Part shown: piece by piece, positions 60,201-64,000 of the stretch
Numbering within the stretch: the first letter of the stretch is position 1
Layout of the letters: each line of letters starts with the position of its first letter
Assembly (NCBI GenBank): GCA_013397845.1
Contig: VZTG01000395.1
Coordinates: forward strand, 669,450-733,449
Direction of reading: 5' to 3'
Length of the DNA stretch: 64,000 nt
DNA from: Melanocharis versteri
Taxonomy: Eukaryota > Chordata > Aves > Passeriformes > Melanocharitidae
Program-made: the position numbers and the translations under genes
Notes under the pieces: generated by a model
What the model was told of the DNA's origin: nothing
The model's database searches: none
What the model saw: only the letters and a program-made list of their open reading frames with translations

Positions 60201-62464
60201 CTTCTGCCAGGGAGTAGCTGCACTCAATGATATGGACACTGTCATTACAGGAGCTGGCTGCCAGCCCCGCCAGCCAGGGCAGCTGGGCTGAAGTCACCGG
60301 GGTGATCTGGCTGGGCACCTGGGGAAAGGCCTGGGGAACAGCCTGCTGGTACTGGCGGATCTCAGACAGGTGGGATTCCCGCCAGGAGCGCATGAATATT
60401 TGCTCCAAATCCTCAATCAAAGGCACCTGGTCTGCAGCTAAAAAAAAATAAGAGGGAAGTACTATGAAACAATTAAACAAAACTGTTGAGTTAAAATAAT
60501 TCTTTTTTAAACCATGTTTCAGATTTCTGCATGCATGACTCTATTGCCTTTAGCAGATGTGAAGCAAATTTTTCGTTTTGAAATGCCTTTGTGATATTCA
60601 GATAAAGCTGCCCTAATTTGAACCTGAGTACCAGTAATTAGAAATATTTAAGAGGTTGAGTGCTGCCTGTCTCAGCATAATACTACTTCTAAACCACAGA
60701 CTGTCTGCCAGAACAGTGAATTACAGCTCTTTTCCTTTAATTTTCATTGCTGAGGTCCCAGATGATAGCAGAAAATAAACTTTGTATGTTTATAATTCAA
60801 TCTGTCTGGCCTTCAAGACCTAGTTATTTCATTTTGTTACATAACCATGAATGAAATAGTTTAATATCACATTATCAAAGACTCATATTTAGTACTGTCT
60901 TGCCCTAATATTCCCTTTCTCATTTTCCTGCATGTAATATATTCAACGTAGTCTATCTGGATGTAGAACAATCTTACCTAGTTGAACAAGGTAGTAGACA
61001 GTCAGTAAGAGCTGCATTTCCTCAGAAATAGGCTGTATTGTGGATGCACCGTATTGTTCATATGCTCTAGATAAAGACTGTGAATTTCTGTAACAGGTGT
61101 ACAACAAAGGACTCACTATCACATCATTAATGTTCCCACAAAGATACGGGAAGTTTCCATGACCTACAAAATAAATGTATGTTCACATCACATTAATTTC
61201 GTCATTTTCCATATGTGCATTAAACAGTTTTAATAGTCAACCTCTTAAAATGGATAGTGTTAGCAGCGTTTAGGGGTGGGATATATCTTTACATCTCTTG
61301 GAAAAAAAAGAGGCCTTGTTGTGGAGTTGGGGGGGTTTACCTTTAAAAATAACTGGTTTTGCTTTACAGATTTTCAGCAAGTTGTCAGGAACTGAGACTG
61401 GTTCTCCTGAGCCCACCATTGGAGAGGAGGCTGGTCCCACCAAAGCAGAATGTGGTAAAGATGACAGGCTTCCTCCATCTAAGATTTTAGATATATTATT
61501 ACTGGAGTCAGGTCTAGTAATGATTTCCTCAAAGAAAAGTTATTCAGCATTATCTCATACCCACATTTGCTATCAGTATTAAGTGCTTTTTCTGGCTCCA
61601 TCAAACAGCTCATGACCCGTTACTACAACCCATACTATTATGCTAAAGGTCTCAGAGGACTAATTATGTCATTGCAACATTGGACATCCCACATGCATCT
61701 AAATATTTTGAAATGTTTATAAACAAACAGTTCCAGGTATGAATGCATGAATAGAAAGACTTATGTGATATCAATGCATGCGTAGCTATGATTTGTGAGT
61801 TTGGTGTGATATATTTAGTTTCACTCGTTCTAAACAGTTTTTATTGCTATAAGAAGAAAGAAAAAAATAAGATTCAATGTTTGCTCAGCTATAACTTCTT
61901 TATGGTAATTTTGATGTAAACAATAGTATATTAAAACAAAACATTGTGGAGAAACTGGGTTTATTTCACTGCATGTCACTCTTGTCTGTATCTAGACTAT
62001 AAAATCCAAGTGCCAAGAATATGATGACAAATAATTGAAAAAATGGACTGTACTGTTATTATGGACCTGAATTATGATACCAATTTTAATATTCCAAAGG
62101 TGTTTTGGTGTCTAAAAATGGACCCAGGCATCTATTGGGATTTGTTAATGACTCAATGACGGGAACCTAAGGAGAGTTAGGCTCAAACCGTCAAAAATAA
62201 ATCAATGGAAATAAAGCATCTAGGTGAGCACAGAGAAATCTCTCACATGAATCTGCACGTGTCTTTAAAATAATGCCTCTTTCCCCCCATTATTTTCTGA
62301 ATAACAAAACAAACAAAATCATTACCTTGGGCATTGCTTACCATTTTTAACTCTGTTTGGAGCCTGTGGATTGAGCTGCAAGTTCCAAGTTTCAGTGGAT
62401 GATGGAGATTCTGGTGACCAACCTTTATGGCGCTTTTTTGGAGGCCCTGAATTTGTTAATGTGC
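24048..62464 (-). CDS. GREB1: GREB1, 3'-terminal 26 coding exons (5' end beyond window)
   Basis: GREB1 is a nuclear, chromatin-associated estrogen-receptor-alpha cofactor. Exons join as complement(24048-24211, 25834-25972, 27482-27682, 28221-28356, 30727-30945, 31875-32049, 32865-33069, 34883-35044, 35801-35943, 37645-37803, 38527-38629, 45650-46230, 48279-48368, 50131-50330, 51044-51159, 52747-53086, 54213-54349, 54930-55122, 56651-56831, 56922-57119, 57578-57703, 59257-59385, 60087-60437, 60978-61163, 61341-61478, 62342-62464). All introns are GT-AG and all phases agree, giving 4,895 nt and 1,630 full codons plus stop. Human GREB1 has about 1,950 residues, so the first ~320 are off the right edge. 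Residue numbers in this annotation count from the first full codon here. Visible motifs are DHAH (about 470-473), a Ser-rich tract (about 890-910), P-loop GPPQIGKT (1026-1033), HHCEQCH (1148-1154), DDS (1326-1328) and C-terminal LTGRHI. GREB1L was rejected on residue-level differences recalled from memory. The reading frame is intact, so this is not a pseudogene. Confidence 0.96.
24212..25833 (-). other. Last GREB1 intron (w25-w26)
   Basis: 1.62 kb, with (TA)19 near its 5' end. A short minus-strand frame at 24931-25182 has hydrophobic runs but no support as an exon. Confidence 0.85.
25718..25755. repeat. (TA)19 microsatellite
   Basis: Uninterrupted alternating AT, 38 bp, in the last GREB1 intron, about 80 bp downstream of exon w25 in the gene's direction. 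Confidence 0.98.
25834..25972 (-). CDS. GREB1: GREB1 coding exon w25
   Basis: Acceptor CTCCAATCAG, donor TTAAAG/GTGAGC. Encodes residues 1531-1577: IAVCYVSSRPHSLNISSSGL then LLYLCDSFVVASFLKKFHFL, near-identical to human GREB1. Confidence 0.97.
25973..27481 (-). other. GREB1 intron between w24 and w25
   Basis: 1.5 kb of AT-rich sequence, no feature recognised. Confidence 0.8.
27482..27682 (-). CDS. GREB1: GREB1 coding exon w24
   Basis: Acceptor TTTTTTTTCCTCATAG, donor CCGCAG/GTACTG. Encodes residues 1464-1530: AQYICAPDSKHTFLAAPAQL, YLQYHSHRFFPLSLKNYSHP, VLSVDCYLNLGPQ. Found by comparison, with both boundaries fixed by phase 0. Confidence 0.96.
28221..28356 (-). CDS. GREB1: GREB1 coding exon w23
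   Basis: Acceptor TATTCTTTCCAG, donor TCTAAG/GTGGGA. Encodes residues 1418-1463: FTCDDVDFNLRVHSAGLLIC then NVMKKQIAVGGQRSFHIKSK. It ends in phase 0. Confidence 0.96.
30251..30336. repeat. GATA / GATATA compound microsatellite
   Basis: About 86 bp of ATAGATAG-type units flanked by ATAGATAT variants, in the intron between exons w22 and w23. A pure central (GATA)n block of roughly six units suggests a polymorphic locus. Confidence 0.96.
30622..30638. repeat. A17 homopolymer (T17 on the transcribed strand)
   Basis: Seventeen consecutive A on the plus strand, about 90 bp past the donor of exon w22. Likely length-variable, and a place where sequencing errors would concentrate. Confidence 0.95.
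30727..30945 (-). CDS. GREB1: GREB1 coding exon w22
   Basis: Acceptor AATTATCGTAG (pyrimidine-poor), donor AACAG/GTAAGT. Encodes residues 1345-1418: WTERNVSLKQILQHIEATPN, VTHYALIGMRKWSS, DFIMLNVDLTQNVQYNQN. Phase 1 base in and two bases out agree with its neighbours despite the weak acceptor. Confidence 0.95.
31875..32049 (-). CDS. GREB1: GREB1 coding exon w21 (DDS motif)
   Basis: Acceptor TATGGTTTCAG, donor AAAAG/GTAAAT. Encodes residues 1287-1345: AAHFLIKELSYHNLELERNR, then IWPFIVISDDSCVMWN with D1326-D1327-S1328. A hydrophobic strand ending in two aspartates is what a GT-A fold uses to hold a metal and nucleotide-sugar. The catalytic role here is inferred. Confidence 0.97.
32865..33069 (-). 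CDS. GREB1: GREB1 coding exon w20
   Basis: Acceptor TACCTACAG, donor GTAG/GTAAGT. Encodes residues 1219-1287: SPTFTPTTGRHEHGLFNLYH, AMDGASHLHVLVVKEYEMAI, YKKYWPNHIMLVLPSIFNSA. These are the most conserved GREB1 segments and part of the TAGT-type glycosyltransferase region as I recall it. Confidence 0.97.
33790..34340 (+). mobile_element. CR1-type LINE 3' fragment in a GREB1 intron
   Basis: Sense CR1 sequence: CTCTGCACTGGTGAGGCCTC, AGGAGGGCAACAAAGATGGG, GTTCAGCCTGGAGGAGACTG, ending near CATTCTGTGG, the usual CR1 3' tail motif. It lies antisense to GREB1 between exons w20 and w19. It is 5'-truncated and has no functional reverse transcriptase. Confidence 0.92.
34883..35044 (-). CDS. GREB1: GREB1 coding exon w19
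   Basis: Acceptor CCATCCTTAG, donor GATAAG/GTAGAT. Encodes residues 1165-1218 in phase 0. HAFAFSYSMLGEEIQLHFII and KSKEHHFVFSQPGRQLESMR are almost invariant. It belongs to the C-terminal glycosyltransferase-like half. Confidence 0.97.
35801..35943 (-). CDS. GREB1: GREB1 coding exon w18 (cysteine pair)
   Basis: Acceptor TTCTTAATAG, donor TACCAG/GTAAAG. Encodes residues 1117-1164. RMRLSKYAAYNTYHHCEQCH holds H-H-C-x-x-C-H at 1148-1154, a possible metal-binding half-site. It is strongly conserved in the family. Confidence 0.97.
36530..37225 (-). mobile_element. Older CR1-type LINE fragment in a GREB1 intron
   Basis: Reverse-orientation CR1 landmarks, more decayed than the other two: AACGTCTTTCTCATATTGGG, ACCCAGATGTGGCCTTAGAG, TTGTTGTCGACCAGGACC and AGGTCTTTCTGAATGGCAG. 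It lies between exons w18 and w17. Boundaries are approximate. Confidence 0.82.
37645..37803 (-). CDS. GREB1: GREB1 coding exon w17
   Basis: Acceptor TGACATCATAG, donor GTGAAG/GTTAGA (GTTAG is a weaker donor). Encodes residues 1064-1117: NIKEEPDQYYHQPGDTWPDL then FKKMPFDYTIHDPKYEDASL. A minus-strand CR1 fragment lies in the intron just downstream. Confidence 0.96.
38527..38629 (-). CDS. GREB1: GREB1 coding exon w16 (second half of P-loop)
   Basis: Acceptor GTGTTTACAG, donor ACATTA/GTAAGT. Encodes residues 1030-1064: IGKTGAYLQFLSILSRMLIR then LTEVDVYDEEEINI. Joined to w15 it completes GPPQIGKT, a full GxxxxGKT Walker A motif. The upstream intron of 7,020 bp is the longest in the window. Confidence 0.97.
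38630..45649 (-). other. Longest GREB1 intron in the window (7.0 kb)
   Basis: Lies between w15 and w16, splitting the P-loop. Two minus-strand frames of 142 and 146 codons (41129-41557 and 42336-42776) have no recognisable homology or splice context and are treated as chance. It contains the possible hAT end at 42445. Confidence 0.9.
42445..42545 (+). mobile_element. Possible ancient hAT-type DNA transposon end
   Basis: CAGTGGTTTTCAAACTGTGG resembles the terminal inverted repeat of Charlie-like hAT elements. The following about 80 bp (AATCAATGATGATTTGC...) could be interior sequence. No matching right end was found by eye, so this is weak. Confidence 0.3.
45650..46230 (-). CDS. GREB1: GREB1 coding exon w15 (largest; first half of P-loop)
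   Basis: Acceptor TTTTCTTTCAG, donor CCACAG/GTGTGT. At 581 nt this is the largest exon, encoding residues 836-1029. The first third is a divergent linker with a serine-rich tract (minus-strand TCC/TCT repeats at about 45990-46050). The rest is conserved: QPPIVFLPKLVYDIITSTDS, SVMWASSFRPLMSKMMTCTE, QSLYYRQWTVPKP, and FHPRRLLLSGPPQ at the donor. The Walker A motif is cut after GPPQ. Confidence 0.97.
46231..48278 (-). other. GREB1 intron between w14 and w15
   Basis: About 2.05 kb, AT-rich, no repeat or second exon recognised. The 79-codon frame at 46289-46528 beside the w15 acceptor is not continuous with the exon phase. Confidence 0.85.
48279..48368 (-). CDS. GREB1: GREB1 coding exon w14 (basic/Ser-rich linker)
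   Basis: Acceptor GAAACAG, donor TCCA/GTAAGA. This 90-nt exon encodes residues 806-836: STSEKRSPMKRERSRSHDSA followed by a serine run. The SP/RS-like composition suggests a disordered, phosphorylatable and possibly nuclear-localising linker (inference). Confidence 0.95.
48369..50130 (-). other. GREB1 intron between w13 and w14
   Basis: 1.76 kb. A small GC-richer patch at 49,700-49,860 is the only compositional feature. No repeat was recognised. Confidence 0.85.
50131..50330 (-). CDS. GREB1: GREB1 coding exon w13
   Basis: Acceptor TTTCTCTCCAG, donor GAAG/GTATTA. Encodes residues 739-806: SLRYCDLRLINSSSLVRTTL, EQELGLAAYFVSSE, then an acidic stretch (EKLSSTDNEDEEIVTEG) that opens a low-complexity linker. 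Confidence 0.96.
51044..51159 (-). CDS. GREB1: GREB1 coding exon w12
   Basis: Acceptor CCTTATACAG, donor CCACG/GTAAGA. Encodes residues 701-739: IWQKIEDVDWRPQTYLELEG then LPCILIFSGMDPQGESLPR. Found by comparison because the strand has no in-exon ATG frame of useful length. Confidence 0.96.
51160..52746 (-). other. GREB1 intron between w11 and w12
   Basis: 1.59 kb. Holds the CTCF-like motif at 52328-52342 and a short TA run near 52083-52092. Confidence 0.85.
52328..52342 (-). promoter_or_regulatory. CTCF-like motif in GREB1 intron
   Basis: The minus strand reads CCAGCAGGGGGCAAG, matching the CTCF core at 13 of 14 positions, preceded by CA. It is in the intron between w11 and w12 and points toward the plus-oriented motif at 8582. 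Confidence 0.45.
52747..53086 (-). CDS. GREB1: GREB1 coding exon w11
   Basis: Acceptor TGTTTATTTCAG, donor CTAAAG/GTAAAT. This 340-nt exon encodes residues 587-700, including FPRLHSAVIRTFVLIQHYSA, QMKNYTSVETLEITQNLI and EDNFEIILGNPNSGITIGK. It ends in phase 0. Confidence 0.97.
53087..54212 (-). other. GREB1 intron between w10 and w11
   Basis: 1.13 kb, nothing recognised beyond unique-looking AT-rich sequence. Confidence 0.8.
54213..54349 (-). CDS. GREB1: GREB1 coding exon w10
   Basis: Acceptor TTTGCTTTAG, donor AAAGAG/GTATGG. Encodes residues 542-587: VDLYHENKKYFGLSEFIEST then PLLRYDSSFEAMVMALGKR. Strongly conserved, with no insertion or deletion against human GREB1. Confidence 0.96.
54930..55122 (-). 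CDS. GREB1: GREB1 coding exon w9
   Basis: Acceptor TTTTTTTTGCAG, donor AGCAAT/GTAAGA. Encodes residues 477-541. GLVDRLLNCREVKEAPNIV and TLHVTSFPYALQTQHT are nearly identical to human GREB1. It ends on a codon boundary. Confidence 0.97.
55123..56650 (-). other. GREB1 intron between w8 and w9
   Basis: 1.53 kb, no repeat or extra exon recognised. Confidence 0.8.
56651..56831 (-). CDS. GREB1: GREB1 coding exon w8 (carries DHAH motif)
   Basis: Acceptor CTTTTAG, donor ATGAG/GTAAGA. Encodes residues 417-477: ILLELGLEKEHLTKQRVEQY through PHTLFVLIHDHAHWDL. The hydrophobic strand followed by D-H-A-H (about 470-473) resembles helicase motif II (DExH), consistent with the helicase-like assignment for this part of the protein. 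Confidence 0.96.
56922..57119 (-). CDS. GREB1: GREB1 coding exon w7
   Basis: Acceptor TTTTTCCAG, donor CTCAG/GTGCTC. Encodes residues 351-417, including RPFQLAVAQKLLSHICSIAD and GSFEKIDFLICVPPSEVTYQ. A 93-codon open frame runs antisense to it (56883-57164, plus strand), but that is a shadow. Confidence 0.96.
57578..57703 (-). CDS. GREB1: GREB1 coding exon w6
   Basis: Acceptor TTTGACAG, donor ACAA/GTAAGT. Encodes residues 309-351: EGDIDLLLEKFYQENQG followed by a Ser/Ala/Asn-rich linker (SSSLSASVNKPTAVNGAG) that diverges from the human protein. The variable half is probably a disordered loop. Confidence 0.94.
57704..59256 (-). other. GREB1 intron between w5 and w6
   Basis: 1.55 kb. Contains the 10-bp tandem units at 58481-58520. 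A 122-codon plus-strand frame at 58169-58537 runs through that repeat and is treated as chance. Confidence 0.8.
58481..58520. repeat. Four 10-bp tandem units (TCTATGATTC-like)
   Basis: TCTATGATTC, TCTATGACTC, TCTATGGTTC, TCTTTGATTT in succession, in the intron between w5 and w6. It resembles the short-repeat tail of CR1 elements but no CR1 body is visible beside it. Confidence 0.8.
59257..59385 (-). CDS. GREB1: GREB1 coding exon w5
   Basis: Acceptor TGTCTTTTAG, donor CCAG/GTACCT. Encodes residues 266-309: GKYQARVLSESMLSPSDYQK then VNYQLVTGKVETLGSFFST. No open frame with a start codon covers this exon, so it was found by comparison with the family and confirmed by phase. Confidence 0.95.
59386..60086 (-). 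other. GREB1 intron between w4 and w5
   Basis: About 0.7 kb with an A-run near the w5 acceptor side (59394-59405). Nothing else recognised. Confidence 0.8.
60087..60437 (-). CDS. GREB1: GREB1 coding exon w4
   Basis: Acceptor TTTTTTTAG, donor ACAG/GTAATA. This 351-nt exon encodes residues 149-266, including ADQVPLIEDLEQIF, PVTSAQLPWLAGLAASSCND and SYSLAEGLSEMFKLL. The strand pattern around TNYVVIICASR looks like a Rossmann/RecA-type hydrophobic strand. Conservation with human GREB1 is high except in a Pro/Gln-rich linker near YQQAVPQAFPQVPS. Confidence 0.96.
60978..61163 (-). CDS. GREB1: GREB1 coding exon w3
   Basis: Acceptor TTTTGTAG, donor TAG/GTAAGA. Encodes residues 87-149, opening with HGNFPYLCGNINDVIVSPLL and ending LLLTVYYLVQL. 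This is the start of the region that I recall is modelled as a circularly permuted helicase-like module. Confidence 0.95.
61341..61478 (-). CDS. GREB1: GREB1 coding exon w2
   Basis: The start was chosen at the weak acceptor ATCTTAG (AG at 61480-61479). It is the only nearby AG in the phase left by w1, and it gives the same peptide length as human GREB1 as I recall it. Donor is AAAG/GTAAAC. Encodes residues 41-87, ending SVPDNLLKICKAKPVIFK, which is strongly GREB1-like. Of all the boundaries, this acceptor is the least certain because its pyrimidine tract is poor. Confidence 0.9.
62342..62464 (-). CDS. GREB1: GREB1 coding exon w1 (first in window)
   Basis: Acceptor TTATTCAG precedes 62464 and donor GTAAGC follows 62342. 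The exon enters with two bases of a codon and leaves with one. It encodes TNSGPPKKRHKGWSPESP, a basic, proline-rich stretch typical of GREB1 and a likely nuclear-targeting segment by inference. It begins about residue 320 of the full protein. I could not find the preceding exon between 62465 and 64000. Confidence 0.93.
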
Positions 62465-64000
62465 CTGAATAAGAATGTTTCAAAGAAACATTAGAATAAA
62501 ATGTATTCAGGTTTGTGCATGGTAATTCAATATGTTTTGACAGAATGAATGTATTCAATGAGTATGGTAGTAGAAAAGGTCAAGTCTATGAATATATTAA
62601 TTTTGTGTGGTTTATTTTACTTTGTTGTGTCCTGCTTAAATTTCTTGGAAATTTCTGTTGCGGAGAACTCTTAATTATCCAGCTTTGACTTATCTTACAC
62701 CAATGCTTTCTCTCTACTAAGAAAAATACAGTAAGTAATGAGACATACTAAGAATCCTTAAAAGTATTAATATTTTGAAGTCAACACTGTGGGCATTTTC
62801 TCCTTTTATTTCTGAACACATGACACAGTATTACATGTAACTTATTGAAAAATTATATTCCTGAGGGTTTCAGAGTAATAGTAATAAACATCTGAGTTCT
62901 TTTCAACAATTTCCCCATCTACAGGATTTTTGCCACTTCTTGCTGATTCCATCTTTGGTTTTATGTTATTCCATATTAACTCCTCTCAAACTACTTCTAT
63001 GCCTTCCTCCTACCGATGTATAGCTTCAACTTTCTTTTCTGTAAAAAAAACTTTCTCACAGTTTCTCTAGGAGATCCTGATGACTTAATTTCTTTAATTT
63101 TCTTTCATCACTGTCTTGAGTCTTCTTGTGCACTCCTGCAAACTCCTAGAAAGATGAGCTTCCACTAACACCAAGTATTTCTAATTATCAAGAGTCAATG
63201 GTCCTCCAGGAATTGCTCAGAAATTTGCAGGATTGAGCTGTTTCTGTTTCTGGACATGACTACACAGAGGTCATAACACCGCTTCACCCTGCCAAGGATG
63301 TGTCTCCTGGCGGAATGGCTAGTCCCACATAAAATTCGAGACAACGTAAGAATTTTATATAAAAAGCGTGGGTTTAATTTTGAAAAATTATTAAAATCAA
63401 AGATAAACTCGAGGTCTTCTAGAAGAAGATTGCTCTCTTGCAGACCCTCACACGCAGGTTTCCCTTGACTTTGTCCCTTAGACTTTTACCACGCGAGGGC
63501 AGCCTTTGGCCATTTGTGCTGCTCATCCTCTCACTTGGTTTCCTGGCACAGCGTTGTGACAAAGTCACAAGATACTTAAAGCAATACAAAGGATTTTTTA
63601 TTTGACAATGCTGGGCTCTTTCCTGCAGATATGTTGATATGTGAAATTAATCCTTCTGAAATGAATTAGCAATAATGTGCTGCTGCACCATCAGAAAAAA
63701 GAGATTAAGAGCCTGAATGGACAGAGAAGGAGAATTTGTCTGTGATACCAGCAGGGAAACTTGGGAAGACTTGTCCTAAAATAGAGCTACAGTTTGTTTC
63801 TAGCCATAGTGAAAACTAATTTTCTTAAACAAGCCAGTGACACAGTTTGTGACAGAAAACAATTAACAAAAATCATGATAATAATGCTACAGTGAGAACA
63901 GTTTCCTGAATCTGGAGCCAGTTGCCAAAGTCTAGTTCTCCATCCCAAGGTGAACTGCAACACAGGAATCATCCTACGAGCGATTACTTATAAATATTTC
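62465..64000 (-). other. GREB1 intron upstream of w1 (partial)
   Basis: No upstream GREB1 exon was found here on the minus strand, so the intron probably continues past the window. It contains a CpG-dense patch at about 63275-63555 and otherwise AT-rich sequence. Confidence 0.7.

Noticed and set aside
24048..62464. GREB1L instead of GREB1
   Set aside because: Exon peptides such as the C-terminal LTGRHI, LTEVDVYDEEEINI and RQYQQ/TSAQLPWLAGLAASSCND agree with GREB1 and differ from GREB1L as I recall it. ESCO1, which lies close behind GREB1L in human, is not seen downstream.
63787..63972. 61-codon minus-strand frame near the right edge as an upstream GREB1 exon
   Set aside because: The peptide does not resemble any GREB1 segment and no phase-compatible acceptor/donor pair was found.
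1..64000. Estrogen response elements expected for an estrogen-regulated gene
   Set aside because: Only scattered GGTCA half-sites were noticed by eye and no convincing palindrome. The promoter region of GREB1 is outside the window.

Overview
The window is vertebrate nuclear DNA, most likely from a bird. Its one recognisable gene is spread over many small exons joined by GT-AG introns, and three fragments of CR1-type LINE elements resemble bird CR1. There are no operons, CRISPR arrays, rRNA or recognisable tRNA genes. A crocodilian or turtle is possible, since they also carry CR1.

The gene is GREB1 (growth regulation by estrogen in breast cancer 1), on the minus strand. I traced 26 consecutive coding exons from 62464 down to the stop codon at 24048-24050. 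Every splice junction is GT-AG and every codon phase joins. They encode about 1,630 residues with no internal stop. The roughly 320 N-terminal residues, the start codon and the promoter lie to the right of the window. GREB1 was preferred to its paralogue GREB1L from residues across the exons, including the LTGRHI C-terminus.

Region by region. 1-545: minus-strand CR1 fragment. 546-22,464: intergenic DNA downstream of GREB1 with no gene I can support; it holds a G-rich minisatellite with an 87-bp higher-order period (12209-12478). About 22,465-24,047: probable GREB1 3' UTR, with a good AATAAA signal. 24,048-62,464: GREB1 exons and introns. The introns hold an older minus-strand CR1 (36.5-37.2 kb), a plus-strand CR1 (33.8-34.3 kb), a (TA)19 tract, a GATA/GATATA tract and other small repeats. 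62,465-64,000: part of the next upstream intron, with a CpG-dense patch.

GREB1 is a nuclear estrogen-receptor cofactor. As I recall its published domain analysis, it joins a circularly permuted SF2-helicase-like module to a C-terminal glycosyltransferase-type (TAGT) domain. The window shows signs of both: a DHAH motif far upstream of a P-loop GPPQIGKT, then a cysteine pair and a DDS motif. I found no convincing new biological system. The observations worth a second look are about gene architecture, repeats and possible chromatin-boundary sites.
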